DNA of 5,160 nucleotides from Bacteroidales bacterium Bact_23 (GTDB lineage: Bacteria > Bacteroidota > Bacteroidia > Bacteroidales > Lentimicrobiaceae). Made by a program: the position numbers and the translations under genes. The notes beneath the pieces are model-generated. The model saw nothing but the letters and a program-made list of their open reading frames with translations, had not been told where the DNA came from and did not search any database. The stretch is taken from NCBI GenBank assembly GCA_001603685.1, contig LUZO01000097.1, positions 1 to 5,160 on the forward strand, in the 5' to 3' direction. The stretch's first letter is position 1. The number at the start of each line of letters is the position of its first letter. This document shows positions 1 to 5,160 of the stretch, in pieces.

Positions 1-39
1 GGATAAGATTTTTAGCTCTGGCCTTTTAATGTGATACAG

Positions 40-49
40 TTTGATCAAA
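40..49. repeat. TTTGATCAAA palindrome downstream of the Gate gene
   Basis: This perfect 10-bp palindrome lies 22 bases beyond the Gate gene stop and contains the same TTGATCAA core as the site near the gene's start. The remainder of 1-71 shows no supported gene, hairpin terminator or minus-strand T-run, so the end of the transcript is not visible in this window. Confidence 0.3.
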
Positions 50-71
50 GGAACTACTGATTTTGGGATAC

Positions 72-1046
72 TCACATACTTAAAATTAAAGTTAATATTA
101 TTAGGATATTTGCAATCTCTATTAGGAGATATTCAATTACAGTAACCCTAAGTCCAACATGACTTCCGAAATAGGATAAATTTGCTGGAATGCCAATCCT
201 GAGAAATCCGATGCCCAAGTGAAGAAATCTCGCCATGAACAATAACAACAAACAACCCGTTACGGAAATGGAGCCGTTATTCAGCAAAGTTCCGCTTGCC
301 ACGAGAGCTGCACTCTGGCTTACCACGCTCGCCAATAAGACGACCAAACTCGATGACGAAACTCCGAGTGGTTCAACAATTGAGTTATATGTTTCTACAA
401 CGGGGAGGAGCAATATGTAATCGGTGGCAAGTTGCGCAAGAAATATAGTAGGAATTAAAATTTTAATTATTCTTTTAGATGAACGCATGCTTTCTTTGAG
501 CCCATTTATTATTTTAACCGTCCATTTTTCTGCGAATATTCGATTCTCTTCATCTATAATTATTGATTCTCTGTGTTTGAGTATCGATTTTCCAACGATT
601 ATCCCCACGAATGCTACAAAAATACTTGCGAATATGTCTAGACATACATAAATCCCTCCCGCATGCAGACCCAACACGGAAACTGCCACTGGTACAGAGA
701 AGAAGATCGTGCTATGGAAGCCCTTAGGAATAAATCCGATAAGGACGGCTACGATTAGATCATTGTCATTTATAGTCTTCTTCTTATGCAGCTCTGAGAG
801 CATCGCTAAGGCTGCCCAGCTATTCATGAGATATAAAGTCAGAGCTGCCGAACATTCGACCGGCAGGTTGGCAGCAGAAGCAAGACGGGAAGTTGGTAGG
901 CTCAAATACCTGAAATATGATGATGACCGAATAATACTCGCCACAAAGAATCCGAGGAGGATCGGTGGAATCATCACTTTTGAGATTTCGATTGTTGCGT
1001 GGACTGCAGTAATAATTGTCATTTTGATCAATTGATATATATGCAA
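72..1046 (-). CDS. Polytopic membrane protein with two Gate (nucleoside-recognition-like) domains
   Basis: Integral membrane protein of up to 324 aa, function unknown. Hydrophobic segments lie roughly at 10-39, 66-84, 96-127, 131-152, 194-216, 232-253, 262-283 and 301-323. A charged loop at about 153-193 separates two halves. Residues 76-130 and 244-298 align without a gap (offset 168) and share AAL (78-80/246-248), a Pro (119/287), Ser (123/291), Gly (126/294), His (128/296) and Gly (130/298). This duplicated pattern fits the Gate domain found in FeoB and nucleoside-recognition proteins, and I recall the uncharacterised archaeal MJ0871/MJ0880 family as similar. The first codon shown is TTG; an ATG at 1022 (316 aa), three bases after TGATC, is probably the better start. 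It lies 36 nt behind the methyltransferase, on the same strand, so it may belong to the operon or have its own promoter. A transport role for a metal or metal chelate is inference from the fold and neighbours. Confidence 0.82.
   Translation of the reverse strand: MHIYQLIKMTIITAVHATIEISKVMIPPILLGFFVASIIRSSSYFRYLSLPTSRLASAANLPVECSAALTLYLMNSWAALAMLSELHKKKTINDNDLIVAVLIGFIPKGFHSTIFFSVPVAVSVLGLHAGGIYVCLDIFASIFVAFVGIIVGKSILKHRESIIIDEENRIFAEKWTVKIINGLKESMRSSKRIIKILIPTIFLAQLATDYILLLPVVETYNSIVEPLGVSSSSLVVLLASVVSQSAALVASGTLLNNGSISVTGCLLLLFMARFLHLGIGFLRIGIPANLSYFGSHVGLRVTVIEYLLIEIANILIILTLILSM
1024..1031. repeat. TTGATCAA palindrome just upstream of the Gate gene ATG
   Basis: TTGATCAA is a perfect 8-bp palindrome lying one base upstream of the ATG at 1022 and overlapping a second palindrome, TCAATTGA, at 1028-1035. 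The same 8-mer recurs at 41-48 on the far side of the gene and was not seen elsewhere in the window. It may be a regulator site, a partial ribosome-binding match (TGATC), or chance. Confidence 0.3.
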
Positions 1047-1062
1047 TTTTCAGATAAACCAT

Positions 1063-1069
1063 AAAAAAA
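1063..1069 (-). terminator. Oligo-T run between methyltransferase and Gate gene
   Basis: Seven consecutive T on the minus strand lie 14 bases after the methyltransferase stop, in a 36-nt gap that is almost entirely A/T. Archaeal RNA polymerase often terminates at such runs without a hairpin. The same stretch could act as a TATA-like element for the Gate gene, because it lies roughly 45 bases before the ATG at 1022. A partial terminator that lowers expression of the last gene is also possible. Confidence 0.35.
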
Positions 1070-1082
1070 TAAATATCAATAA

Positions 1083-1859
1083 TCATCTCTTAGGTTTTAG
1101 GCAGTAATAACAGTACTGTGGACTCTTTTCAGATGATAATCGATAATACCATGGCATCCTCTCTCGTTTCATTTCTCCAATCTCAACAAGTGGGTTTAGG
1201 CCGATATCAACATATCCAGTTTTCTTTAATAGGTTGGTCACCACGGTAGGATCTACTCCTCCGCCCATTGGAAGATCCACAGAATTGTATAGAGATTTCC
1301 ATGGATTTCTCTTCTCTCTGGCAAGGACGGCAAAATTGGTTAGCTGCTTTTTAGATCGATGAAATAGTCCCTTCGAATGGCTTCCATGGAGGAAGAAACA
1401 GAGAGTTCCATTTGGTTTTAAAACCCGCTTCCACTCAGAAAGTGCCTTTTTTGGATTTGGAAGTGTCCAAAGTACCGCTCTATTTACAACCGCGTCAAAC
1501 GACTCATCTTCGAAGGGCAGATTCTCCGCATCACCCATCTCCAGTTTGACTTTAAGTCCTCGAGCATCCATCTTTCGTCGGGCATTTTTTATCATCTCCT
1601 CCGAAAGATCTACGCCAACAACATTATGCCCAATCTCTGCAAGCATAATGGAGAGAAAGCCGGTTCCTACTCCCACATCCAGGACCTTCTTTCCACTCGA
1701 TCCGACTCTTTCTCGTAAAAGGGCTTTCCAAGCATCTTCCTCTCTTTTGCTGGATGCTATATGGCCAGGAGAGAGATCGAACGTTGAAGACCGTTGGTCC
1801 CAGTAAGACCTAATTATTGATTTAGTTTCATCCACAGTTTCACGCTCCCATAATTGCAC
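1083..1859 (-). CDS. Class I SAM-dependent methyltransferase (Methyltransf_11/UbiE-like)
   Basis: Probable cytoplasmic small-molecule methyltransferase, 258 aa. The Rossmann core is clear: motif I VLDVGVGTGFLS at 59-70, the acidic ribose-binding Asp84 in VVGVDLS, motif II with GDAENLPF at 109-116 followed by FDAVV at 121-125, and a post-motif around LPNPKKALSEWKRVLKP at 133-149. The N-terminal SYWDQRSSTFD (18-28) resembles the lead-in of archaeal and anaerobe UbiE-like enzymes. The last residues carry Cys-x-x-Cys (250-253), which is unusual for the fold. The listed start is GTG at 1859 with GAGG ten bases upstream, overlapping the ATPase by 20 bp. GTG at 1835, nine bases after GGGAG and four after the ATPase stop, is equally good and would drop eight residues. 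Tight linkage to the importer suggests action on the transported ligand or on a chelator. Ubiquinone or menaquinone methylation is a tempting database label, but nothing here supports it. Confidence 0.9.
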   Translation of the reverse strand: MQLWERETVDETKSIIRSYWDQRSSTFDLSPGHIASSKREEDAWKALLRERVGSSGKKVLDVGVGTGFLSIMLAEIGHNVVGVDLSEEMIKNARRKMDARGLKVKLEMGDAENLPFEDESFDAVVNRAVLWTLPNPKKALSEWKRVLKPNGTLCFFLHGSHSKGLFHRSKKQLTNFAVLAREKRNPWKSLYNSVDLPMGGGVDPTVVTNLLKKTGYVDIGLNPLVEIGEMKRERMPWYYRLSSEKSPQYCYYCLKPKR

Positions 1860-2643
1860 TTTTATACCGCCTCAGAGATCTGACTGGGATAATGTGCGGG
1901 CTTCCACCATTGTTATTGATCACCTCTGCCACAACCCCGTAGACGGACCTTATATTTTCAGCGGTCAGAACGCTTTTTGGGGTTCCCATATCGAAGATCT
2001 TTCCGTCTTTCATCATAATTATCCTGTCCGTATATTTTGAGGCGAGATTGAGGTCATGTACAGCCATTATCGCTGAGATATTTCGCTCTATCACCTTTTC
2101 CCTGATGATCTCGGTGACCTCCAGTTGATGCTTGATGTCCAGATTTGACGTGGGTTCGTCGAGCAGCAGAACCGAGGGTTCTTGAGCTATTGCTCTGGCA
2201 ATTAACACCTTCTGCTGTTGACCTCCACTCAGCTCGTTGATATCACTCATGGCTAAATCCTCAATGCCTATTAACCTCAGAACTTCTATCACATCTCTCA
2301 CATCTTTATCAGAACTTCTCCACCCCAGATGCGGTCTTCTCCCCATAAGCACAGCATCCAGGACTGTAGATGGAAAGAAGGATCGACTAGTGGTCTGGGG
2401 GACATAACCCATTTTTTTCGCCATATCCTTTCTGGAAATATATTTTATATCGGATCCATCCAATAGGATGCTTCCCATCTTTGGCTTCAATAGACCGTCG
2501 ATGCATTGGATCAGCGTTGATTTCCCTGAACCATTCGGCCCTATTATTCCCAGCATCTCTGAGGGCCGAAGTTCCATGGTAATCTTGTTCAATATCGTCC
2601 TGCTCGCATAGCAGAACTCCAGATCCTTTATGACCAGCTTCAA
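1840..2643 (-). CDS. ABC transporter ATP-binding protein (FecE/BtuD-like)
   Basis: Cytoplasmic ATPase that powers the importer, 267 aa, a normal length for FecE/BtuD/FhuC proteins. All nucleotide-binding elements are present and intact: Walker A GPNGSGKST at 35-43, Q-loop Gln83 in GYVPQ, ABC signature LSGGQQQKV at 138-146, Walker B VLLLDEP at 158-164 with catalytic Glu163, D-loop NLD at 167-169, and H-loop His196 in AVHDL. The stretch around residues 93-107 (TVLDAVLMGRRPHLG) is characteristic of the iron-chelate and cobalamin importer group. The start is TTG. The next in-frame ATG would delete the first beta strands, so TTG is well supported, helped by an AAGGAGG 11 bases upstream. The TTGA overlap with the permease stop suggests coupled translation. 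The C-terminus after about residue 235 is a short extension typical of this subfamily. The gene ends inside, or 4 bases before, the methyltransferase, depending on that gene's start. Confidence 0.97.
   Translation of the reverse strand: MKLVIKDLEFCYASRTILNKITMELRPSEMLGIIGPNGSGKSTLIQCIDGLLKPKMGSILLDGSDIKYISRKDMAKKMGYVPQTTSRSFFPSTVLDAVLMGRRPHLGWRSSDKDVRDVIEVLRLIGIEDLAMSDINELSGGQQQKVLIARAIAQEPSVLLLDEPTSNLDIKHQLEVTEIIREKVIERNISAIMAVHDLNLASKYTDRIIMMKDGKIFDMGTPKSVLTAENIRSVYGVVAEVINNNGGSPHIIPVRSLRRYKSAIMGA
1845..1849 (-). promoter_or_regulatory. Possible Shine-Dalgarno for an alternative methyltransferase start
   Basis: GGGAG, formed by the last codons of the ATPase gene, lies nine bases before a GTG at 1835 that is in frame with the methyltransferase. 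This competes with GAGG at 1870-1873, ten bases before the GTG at 1859. The two options are about equal in motif quality; the shorter one avoids a 20-bp gene overlap. Confidence 0.4.
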
Positions 2644-3749
2644 AAGTACCCCATCCTCCTTCTCATTATAAGGTAAAGGAATAAAGGACCGCCCATAAAA
2701 GCGGTTATGACTCCAACGGGAATAATTATCGGTGGTATAATATTTCGTGATACGATGTCAGCCCCAACGATCAGTATGGCTCCTACGATCCCGGAGGCTG
2801 GTATCAGGTATCTATAGTCGGTGCCGATTACAAGTCTCGTGATATGCGGAGCAACAAGGCCAATAAATCCGATGGTTCCGGTGAAACATACGATGCTAGC
2901 GACCATCAGGCTGATTAAAGACATCGTATACACCCTTATATGTTTCACATTTACTCCCAGGCTTTTTGCAGAATCATCTCCAGTTGTAAGTATATTGAGG
3001 TCCCAAGATTTCAGCATTAGCAGAGGGATGCAGGCTGCAACTACCGCACTGCAAATATATACCTTGCTCCAGGATGCTCTCTCTAGGCTACCTACAGACC
3101 AGAAGACTGATTGAACAACCGCAGATTCTTCTCCGAAATATTGCAAAAGAGTAGTACCTGCTGAAAAGATATACAAGATCGCTATTCCTACTAGGACCAT
3201 CGTTTCAGGAGTGGCTCCTCTCCGTCCAGCAAAGCCGATGATTATCAAAGAAACCAACATCGAGAAGAAAAAGGCATTTCCTATTATCAGGTATTGGCCT
3301 CCGATGATGCCTGCGCCCCCAATGATAGCTAAAGATGCACCAAATGACGCCCCTGCGGATATTCCCAAGGTATATGGACTTGCAAGAGGATTCTTCAAAA
3401 CTCCTTGCATAATGCAACCTGCAATGCCGAGACCCGCACCCGTAACGATCCCCAACGCGATTCGTGGAAGGCGGAGATTCCAGACCGTCGTCTCGGCAAG
3501 CCAGTTCGCTGTAAAGTAATCTGGGAGAAATTTGGCGAAAAATGCAGCGTAAGCCTCCCATATAGTAATTTTAGCCTGCCCTATGGAGCCAGCAAGGCCT
3601 GCGAATAAAATCAAAATAAATATGGTGGAGATGATGAAGGTCACCTTTCGCCCCACATATTTTTGGTAGCGGTTCAGGATCTCTTCATCAGTTATATCCA
3701 CATTCAAGGTATTCATGGCAGTTCCTTTATCCGTGGTCATATCCATCAC
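2640..3749 (-). CDS. FecCD/BtuC-family ABC transporter permease
   Basis: Membrane subunit of a type II ABC importer, expected to work as a homodimer with about ten helices per subunit. At 369 aa it is slightly longer than typical because of a roughly 35-residue cytoplasmic N-terminus before the first helix (about 36-56). Family hallmarks are plain: LRLPRI at 92-97, the MQGVLKNPLASPYTLGIS stretch at 114-131, the coupling loop GDDSAKSLGV at 257-266 that should contact the ATPase, GFIGLVAPHITRL at 294-306, and PVGVITAFMGGPLFLYLI at 344-361. The first codon is GTG, overlapping the binding-protein stop in a GTGA arrangement that suggests translational coupling. ATG codons at 3746, 3740 and 3716 are in frame. 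The one at 3716 has AAAGGA six bases upstream, so it may be the real or a second start, giving 358 aa. The stop overlaps the ATPase start by 4 bp. Substrate class (siderophore, heme or corrinoid) cannot be told from the permease alone. Confidence 0.96.
   Translation of the reverse strand: MMDMTTDKGTAMNTLNVDITDEEILNRYQKYVGRKVTFIISTIFILILFAGLAGSIGQAKITIWEAYAAFFAKFLPDYFTANWLAETTVWNLRLPRIALGIVTGAGLGIAGCIMQGVLKNPLASPYTLGISAGASFGASLAIIGGAGIIGGQYLIIGNAFFFSMLVSLIIIGFAGRRGATPETMVLVGIAILYIFSAGTTLLQYFGEESAVVQSVFWSVGSLERASWSKVYICSAVVAACIPLLMLKSWDLNILTTGDDSAKSLGVNVKHIRVYTMSLISLMVASIVCFTGTIGFIGLVAPHITRLVIGTDYRYLIPASGIVGAILIVGADIVSRNIIPPIIIPVGVITAFMGGPLFLYLIMRRRMGYF
2655..2661 (-). promoter_or_regulatory. 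Shine-Dalgarno of the ATPase gene
   Basis: AAGGAGG on the minus strand sits 11 bases before the TTG start at 2643, inside the last codons of the permease. It is the strongest ribosome-binding match seen near any gene start here and decides in favour of the TTG start, compensating for a weak initiation codon. Confidence 0.7.
3722..3728 (-). promoter_or_regulatory. Possible Shine-Dalgarno for an internal permease start
   Basis: AAAGGAA on the minus strand places AGGA six bases before the in-frame ATG at 3716. No comparable motif precedes the GTG at 3749 or the ATGs at 3746 and 3740. The permease may therefore start at 3716, or the overlapped GTG may be used only by ribosomes finishing the binding protein. 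Confidence 0.35.
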
Positions 3750-5041
3750 TCATTTTGCGTGGGAGGGGGATATGCTGATATGGAATCTTTTACGTCCAGA
3801 TCCAGATGCTGGAACCTGGTTACGAACTCCTGGTGAACGGCCTGAACATCCATATCTGCAAAGAGATCAGGATAAAGCCACTTCGCATAGTAAAGGGTGC
3901 CTATCAGACCCGACGCTCCACCGCAGAGAATATACGGGTGAGAAACCATGAATATCTGTTCATTCTTGACGGCGTTAACATTGGCGAATTCGGGCCTATT
4001 CATGAATTCGTCAATAGCCTCGGTTGCACTTATGGCATTATCTATGTCGTAACCCATAATTGAGTTTCCTGCAGAGAATATTACCACGTCGGGGTTTCGA
4101 GAAATGACCCATTCTGCATCTACATTTAAGATGCCCGAGCCTTCCATCTCATCGCCGATATATTTTCCACCCGCGTTTTTAACCATAACGCTCCTGTAAT
4201 TATCTCTGGCAGGCACCTGAAACGTGGTCGTATCAATGTTGTAACTGCTGCAATAGACCAAGGGCCTTTCAGACTCGGGGACGGTCTCGGTTCTCTTTAG
4301 GATCTCATCTTCCAGATCGTTGATCCAGCTAACATACTCATTCGCCTCAGAAACCCTGCCGAAGATGTACCCATACCTCATGGCAGCTTCTTTGGAATTG
4401 AGGATATTCACATCGAGGGCCACCACTGGGATATCTGGCGTCTTTGTAGGATCATAGTACTCTCGGGCGTCGGTGAGGACAACATCTGGCTTGAGGTTAT
4501 TTATAACCTCATAGTTGATCTCTTGTAGGCTTCCCACATTTTCTACATTGCTTAAGAGCTCGGGAAAATACGTTATGCTGTATCTGTTCCCACCTGGGGT
4601 AACAAATCTATCCGTGATCCCAATTATCTCATCGGAGACCCCTATGGCTCTTATTGTTTCATAAACATAGGAATTATGTCCGTGGTACACAAAAGATGTC
4701 ACCGGAGTTGGTATACGTATAGAGCTTCCCGTGTCATCAAGGACGACCAGAAATTCTTCATTTCCATTTATGATCAGCTCTATCTGGGTGATATCCTCTT
4801 CGTCGATAGTGCCATCGTTATTCGCATCTGCGAACTTTGTCTCATCAATTGTCCCCTCGATAATCCCCTGAAGATGCTCGATATCCAAATCATCGATGGT
4901 CTCGTCCATGTTCGCATTTCCATAAACCTGCAGTGTATAGGACGTACCGCTAGCTGATAGCGTAGCTAAAGAAAATGCTACTATCACAAGGGCCAGTGGA
5001 ATACCCTTTCTCTTATTCAAACGTATCATCTCCGACTGCAA
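3746..5041 (-). CDS. Dockerin-bearing ABC transporter substrate-binding protein (iron-chelate/cobalamin type)
   Basis: Extracytoplasmic ligand-binding subunit of the importer encoded by the next two genes, 431 aa. Residues 6-12 are basic and 13-31 hydrophobic, a Sec-type signal or N-terminal anchor. No cysteine occurs before residue 264, so there is no lipobox, and no C-terminal membrane segment is visible. Residues 42-53 and 72-83 are two calcium loops of dockerin/EF-hand form (N-x-N-x-D-x-T-x-D-x-x-D and D-x-N-x-D-G-T-I-D-x-x-D), 30 residues apart. From about residue 98 a FecB/BtuF-like fold follows: a segment around 128-142 resembling the usual start of the first lobe, LKPDVVLT at 183-190, and the end region KWLYPDLF at 387-394. 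Cys264, His368 and Cys373 are possible ligand or disulfide residues. The listed start is TTG, with GTGAT three bases upstream; an in-frame ATG at 5029 would remove four residues and leave a normal signal peptide. The stop overlaps the permease start. The family is clear, the ligand is not. Confidence 0.93.
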   Translation of the reverse strand: MQSEMIRLNKRKGIPLALVIVAFSLATLSASGTSYTLQVYGNANMDETIDDLDIEHLQGIIEGTIDETKFADANNDGTIDEEDITQIELIINGNEEFLVVLDDTGSSIRIPTPVTSFVYHGHNSYVYETIRAIGVSDEIIGITDRFVTPGGNRYSITYFPELLSNVENVGSLQEINYEVINNLKPDVVLTDAREYYDPTKTPDIPVVALDVNILNSKEAAMRYGYIFGRVSEANEYVSWINDLEDEILKRTETVPESERPLVYCSSYNIDTTTFQVPARDNYRSVMVKNAGGKYIGDEMEGSGILNVDAEWVISRNPDVVIFSAGNSIMGYDIDNAISATEAIDEFMNRPEFANVNAVKNEQIFMVSHPYILCGGASGLIGTLYYAKWLYPDLFADMDVQAVHQEFVTRFQHLDLDVKDSISAYPPPTQNE

Positions 5042-5066
5042 TATATCACGGAAATTACGTTTGAAT
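5015..5066. repeat. Perfect 11-bp inverted repeat around the first start codon
   Basis: ATTCAAACGTA at 5015-5025 is the exact reverse complement of TACGTTTGAAT at 5056-5066. The arms are 30 bases apart and their centres 41 bp apart, close to four helical turns. The spacer holds the GTGAT element, the TTG start at 5041 and the ATG at 5029. The outer arm abuts the candidate TATA box. It could be a split operator or, if the transcript begins far enough upstream, a hairpin presenting the start codon in its loop. The repeat is directly visible; the function is inference. Confidence 0.55.
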
Positions 5067-5080
5067 TAATAAACTTTACG
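5063..5080 (-). promoter_or_regulatory. Candidate archaeal BRE/TATA promoter of the ABC operon
   Basis: On the minus strand the sequence CGTAAAG followed by TTTATTAA resembles a BRE plus TATA box, with the TATA part at 5066-5073. Archaeal transcription normally starts about 25 bases downstream, here near 5045, which would give a leader of only a few bases to the TTG at 5041 or about 16 to the ATG at 5029. A second AT-rich candidate lies at about 5098-5111 (TATTATAGATATAC) and would give a leader of about 40 bases. The whole stretch 5042-5160 is AT-rich and has no supported gene, so other placements are possible. Confidence 0.4.
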
Positions 5081-5160
5081 GTATTGGTTAGATTTAGTAT
5101 ATCTATAATAGAAAGATTTATTAATAATAGCGCCTTCTTAAACGCTTTAGTATAGACAGA

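Noticed and set aside
709..1035. Open frame on the plus strand opposite the Gate gene (108 aa)
   Set aside because: It is antisense to a gene with clear membrane-protein character and an internal repeat, has no recognisable domain, and no promoter or ribosome-binding site was seen.
820..1086. Open frame on the minus strand across the methyltransferase/Gate junction (88 aa)
   Set aside because: It lies in another frame of the Gate gene and its product is low-complexity with no family features; a shadow.
557..1822. 12-bp direct repeat TAATTATTGATT at 557-568 and 1811-1822
   Set aside because: Both copies are AT-rich, lie in coding sequence of unrelated genes and show no extended similarity; likely chance.
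3211..3519. Plus-strand frame opposite the permease (102 aa)
   Set aside because: It is a complement-frame shadow of the conserved permease core; its proline-rich product mirrors Gly/Ala codons on the other strand.
4821..4834. Short palindrome TTCGCA-TC-TGCGAA inside the binding-protein gene
   Set aside because: The two-base spacer is too short for a stable hairpin loop without losing pairs, and it lies within well-constrained dockerin codons, so it is probably incidental.
4676..4957. Plus-strand frame opposite the dockerin region (93 aa)
   Set aside because: The opposite strand encodes intact calcium loops and a binding protein; no independent evidence of coding.
5093..5154. 9-bp direct repeat TTTAGTATA at 5093-5101 and 5146-5154 upstream of the operon
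   Set aside because: Short and AT-rich, in a generally AT-rich stretch; could be a regulator site, but there is no further support.
1..5160. CRISPR array, tRNA/rRNA, insertion sequence or riboswitch
   Set aside because: No spaced repeats, structural RNA signatures, transposase genes or terminal repeats were seen. The 119-base upstream region shows no recognisable cobalamin-riboswitch elements and is too short for a complete one.

Overview
The window looks archaeal and most resembles the chromosome of a methanogen or close relative (Euryarchaeota/Halobacteriota, Methanosarcina-like in the broad sense). Three things point there: a binding protein with an N-terminal dockerin-like pair of calcium loops, a combination I know from methanogen iron-type ABC binding proteins; an AT-rich upstream region with BRE/TATA-like sequence rather than a bacterial -35/-10 promoter; and heavy use of TTG and GTG starts. 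The genus cannot be fixed from this sequence.

All five supported genes lie on the minus strand and read from right to left. Positions 5042-5160 are an AT-rich promoter region with a perfect 11-bp inverted repeat that brackets the first start codon. Then follow: a secreted or membrane-tethered substrate-binding protein (3746-5041); a FecCD/BtuC-type permease (2640-3749, 4-bp overlap); its ATPase (1840-2643, 4-bp overlap, TTG start with a strong Shine-Dalgarno); a class I SAM-dependent methyltransferase (1083-1859, overlapping by up to 20 bp or separated by 4 nt depending on the start); and, after a 36-nt gap with a T7 run, a polytopic membrane protein of the Gate/nucleoside-recognition type (72-1046). 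The last 71 bases hold no gene that I can support.

The first three genes form a complete type II (BtuCDF/FhuBCD-like) importer for a metal chelate: siderophore, heme, corrinoid or similar. The substrate cannot be read from the sequence. The methyltransferase is translationally linked to the importer, which suggests that it acts on the imported ligand or on a molecule made for uptake; this is inference. The Gate protein is built from two halves that align without gaps and keep a P-S-G-H-G pattern. It may be a second transport step for the same nutrient. From memory, Methanocaldococcus jannaschii has a similar uncharacterised family (MJ0871/MJ0880) beside an iron-type ABC transporter (MJ0873/MJ0876/MJ0877), so the linkage may be old and functional. 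The methyltransferase plus double-Gate module attached to a standard importer is the least explained part of the window.
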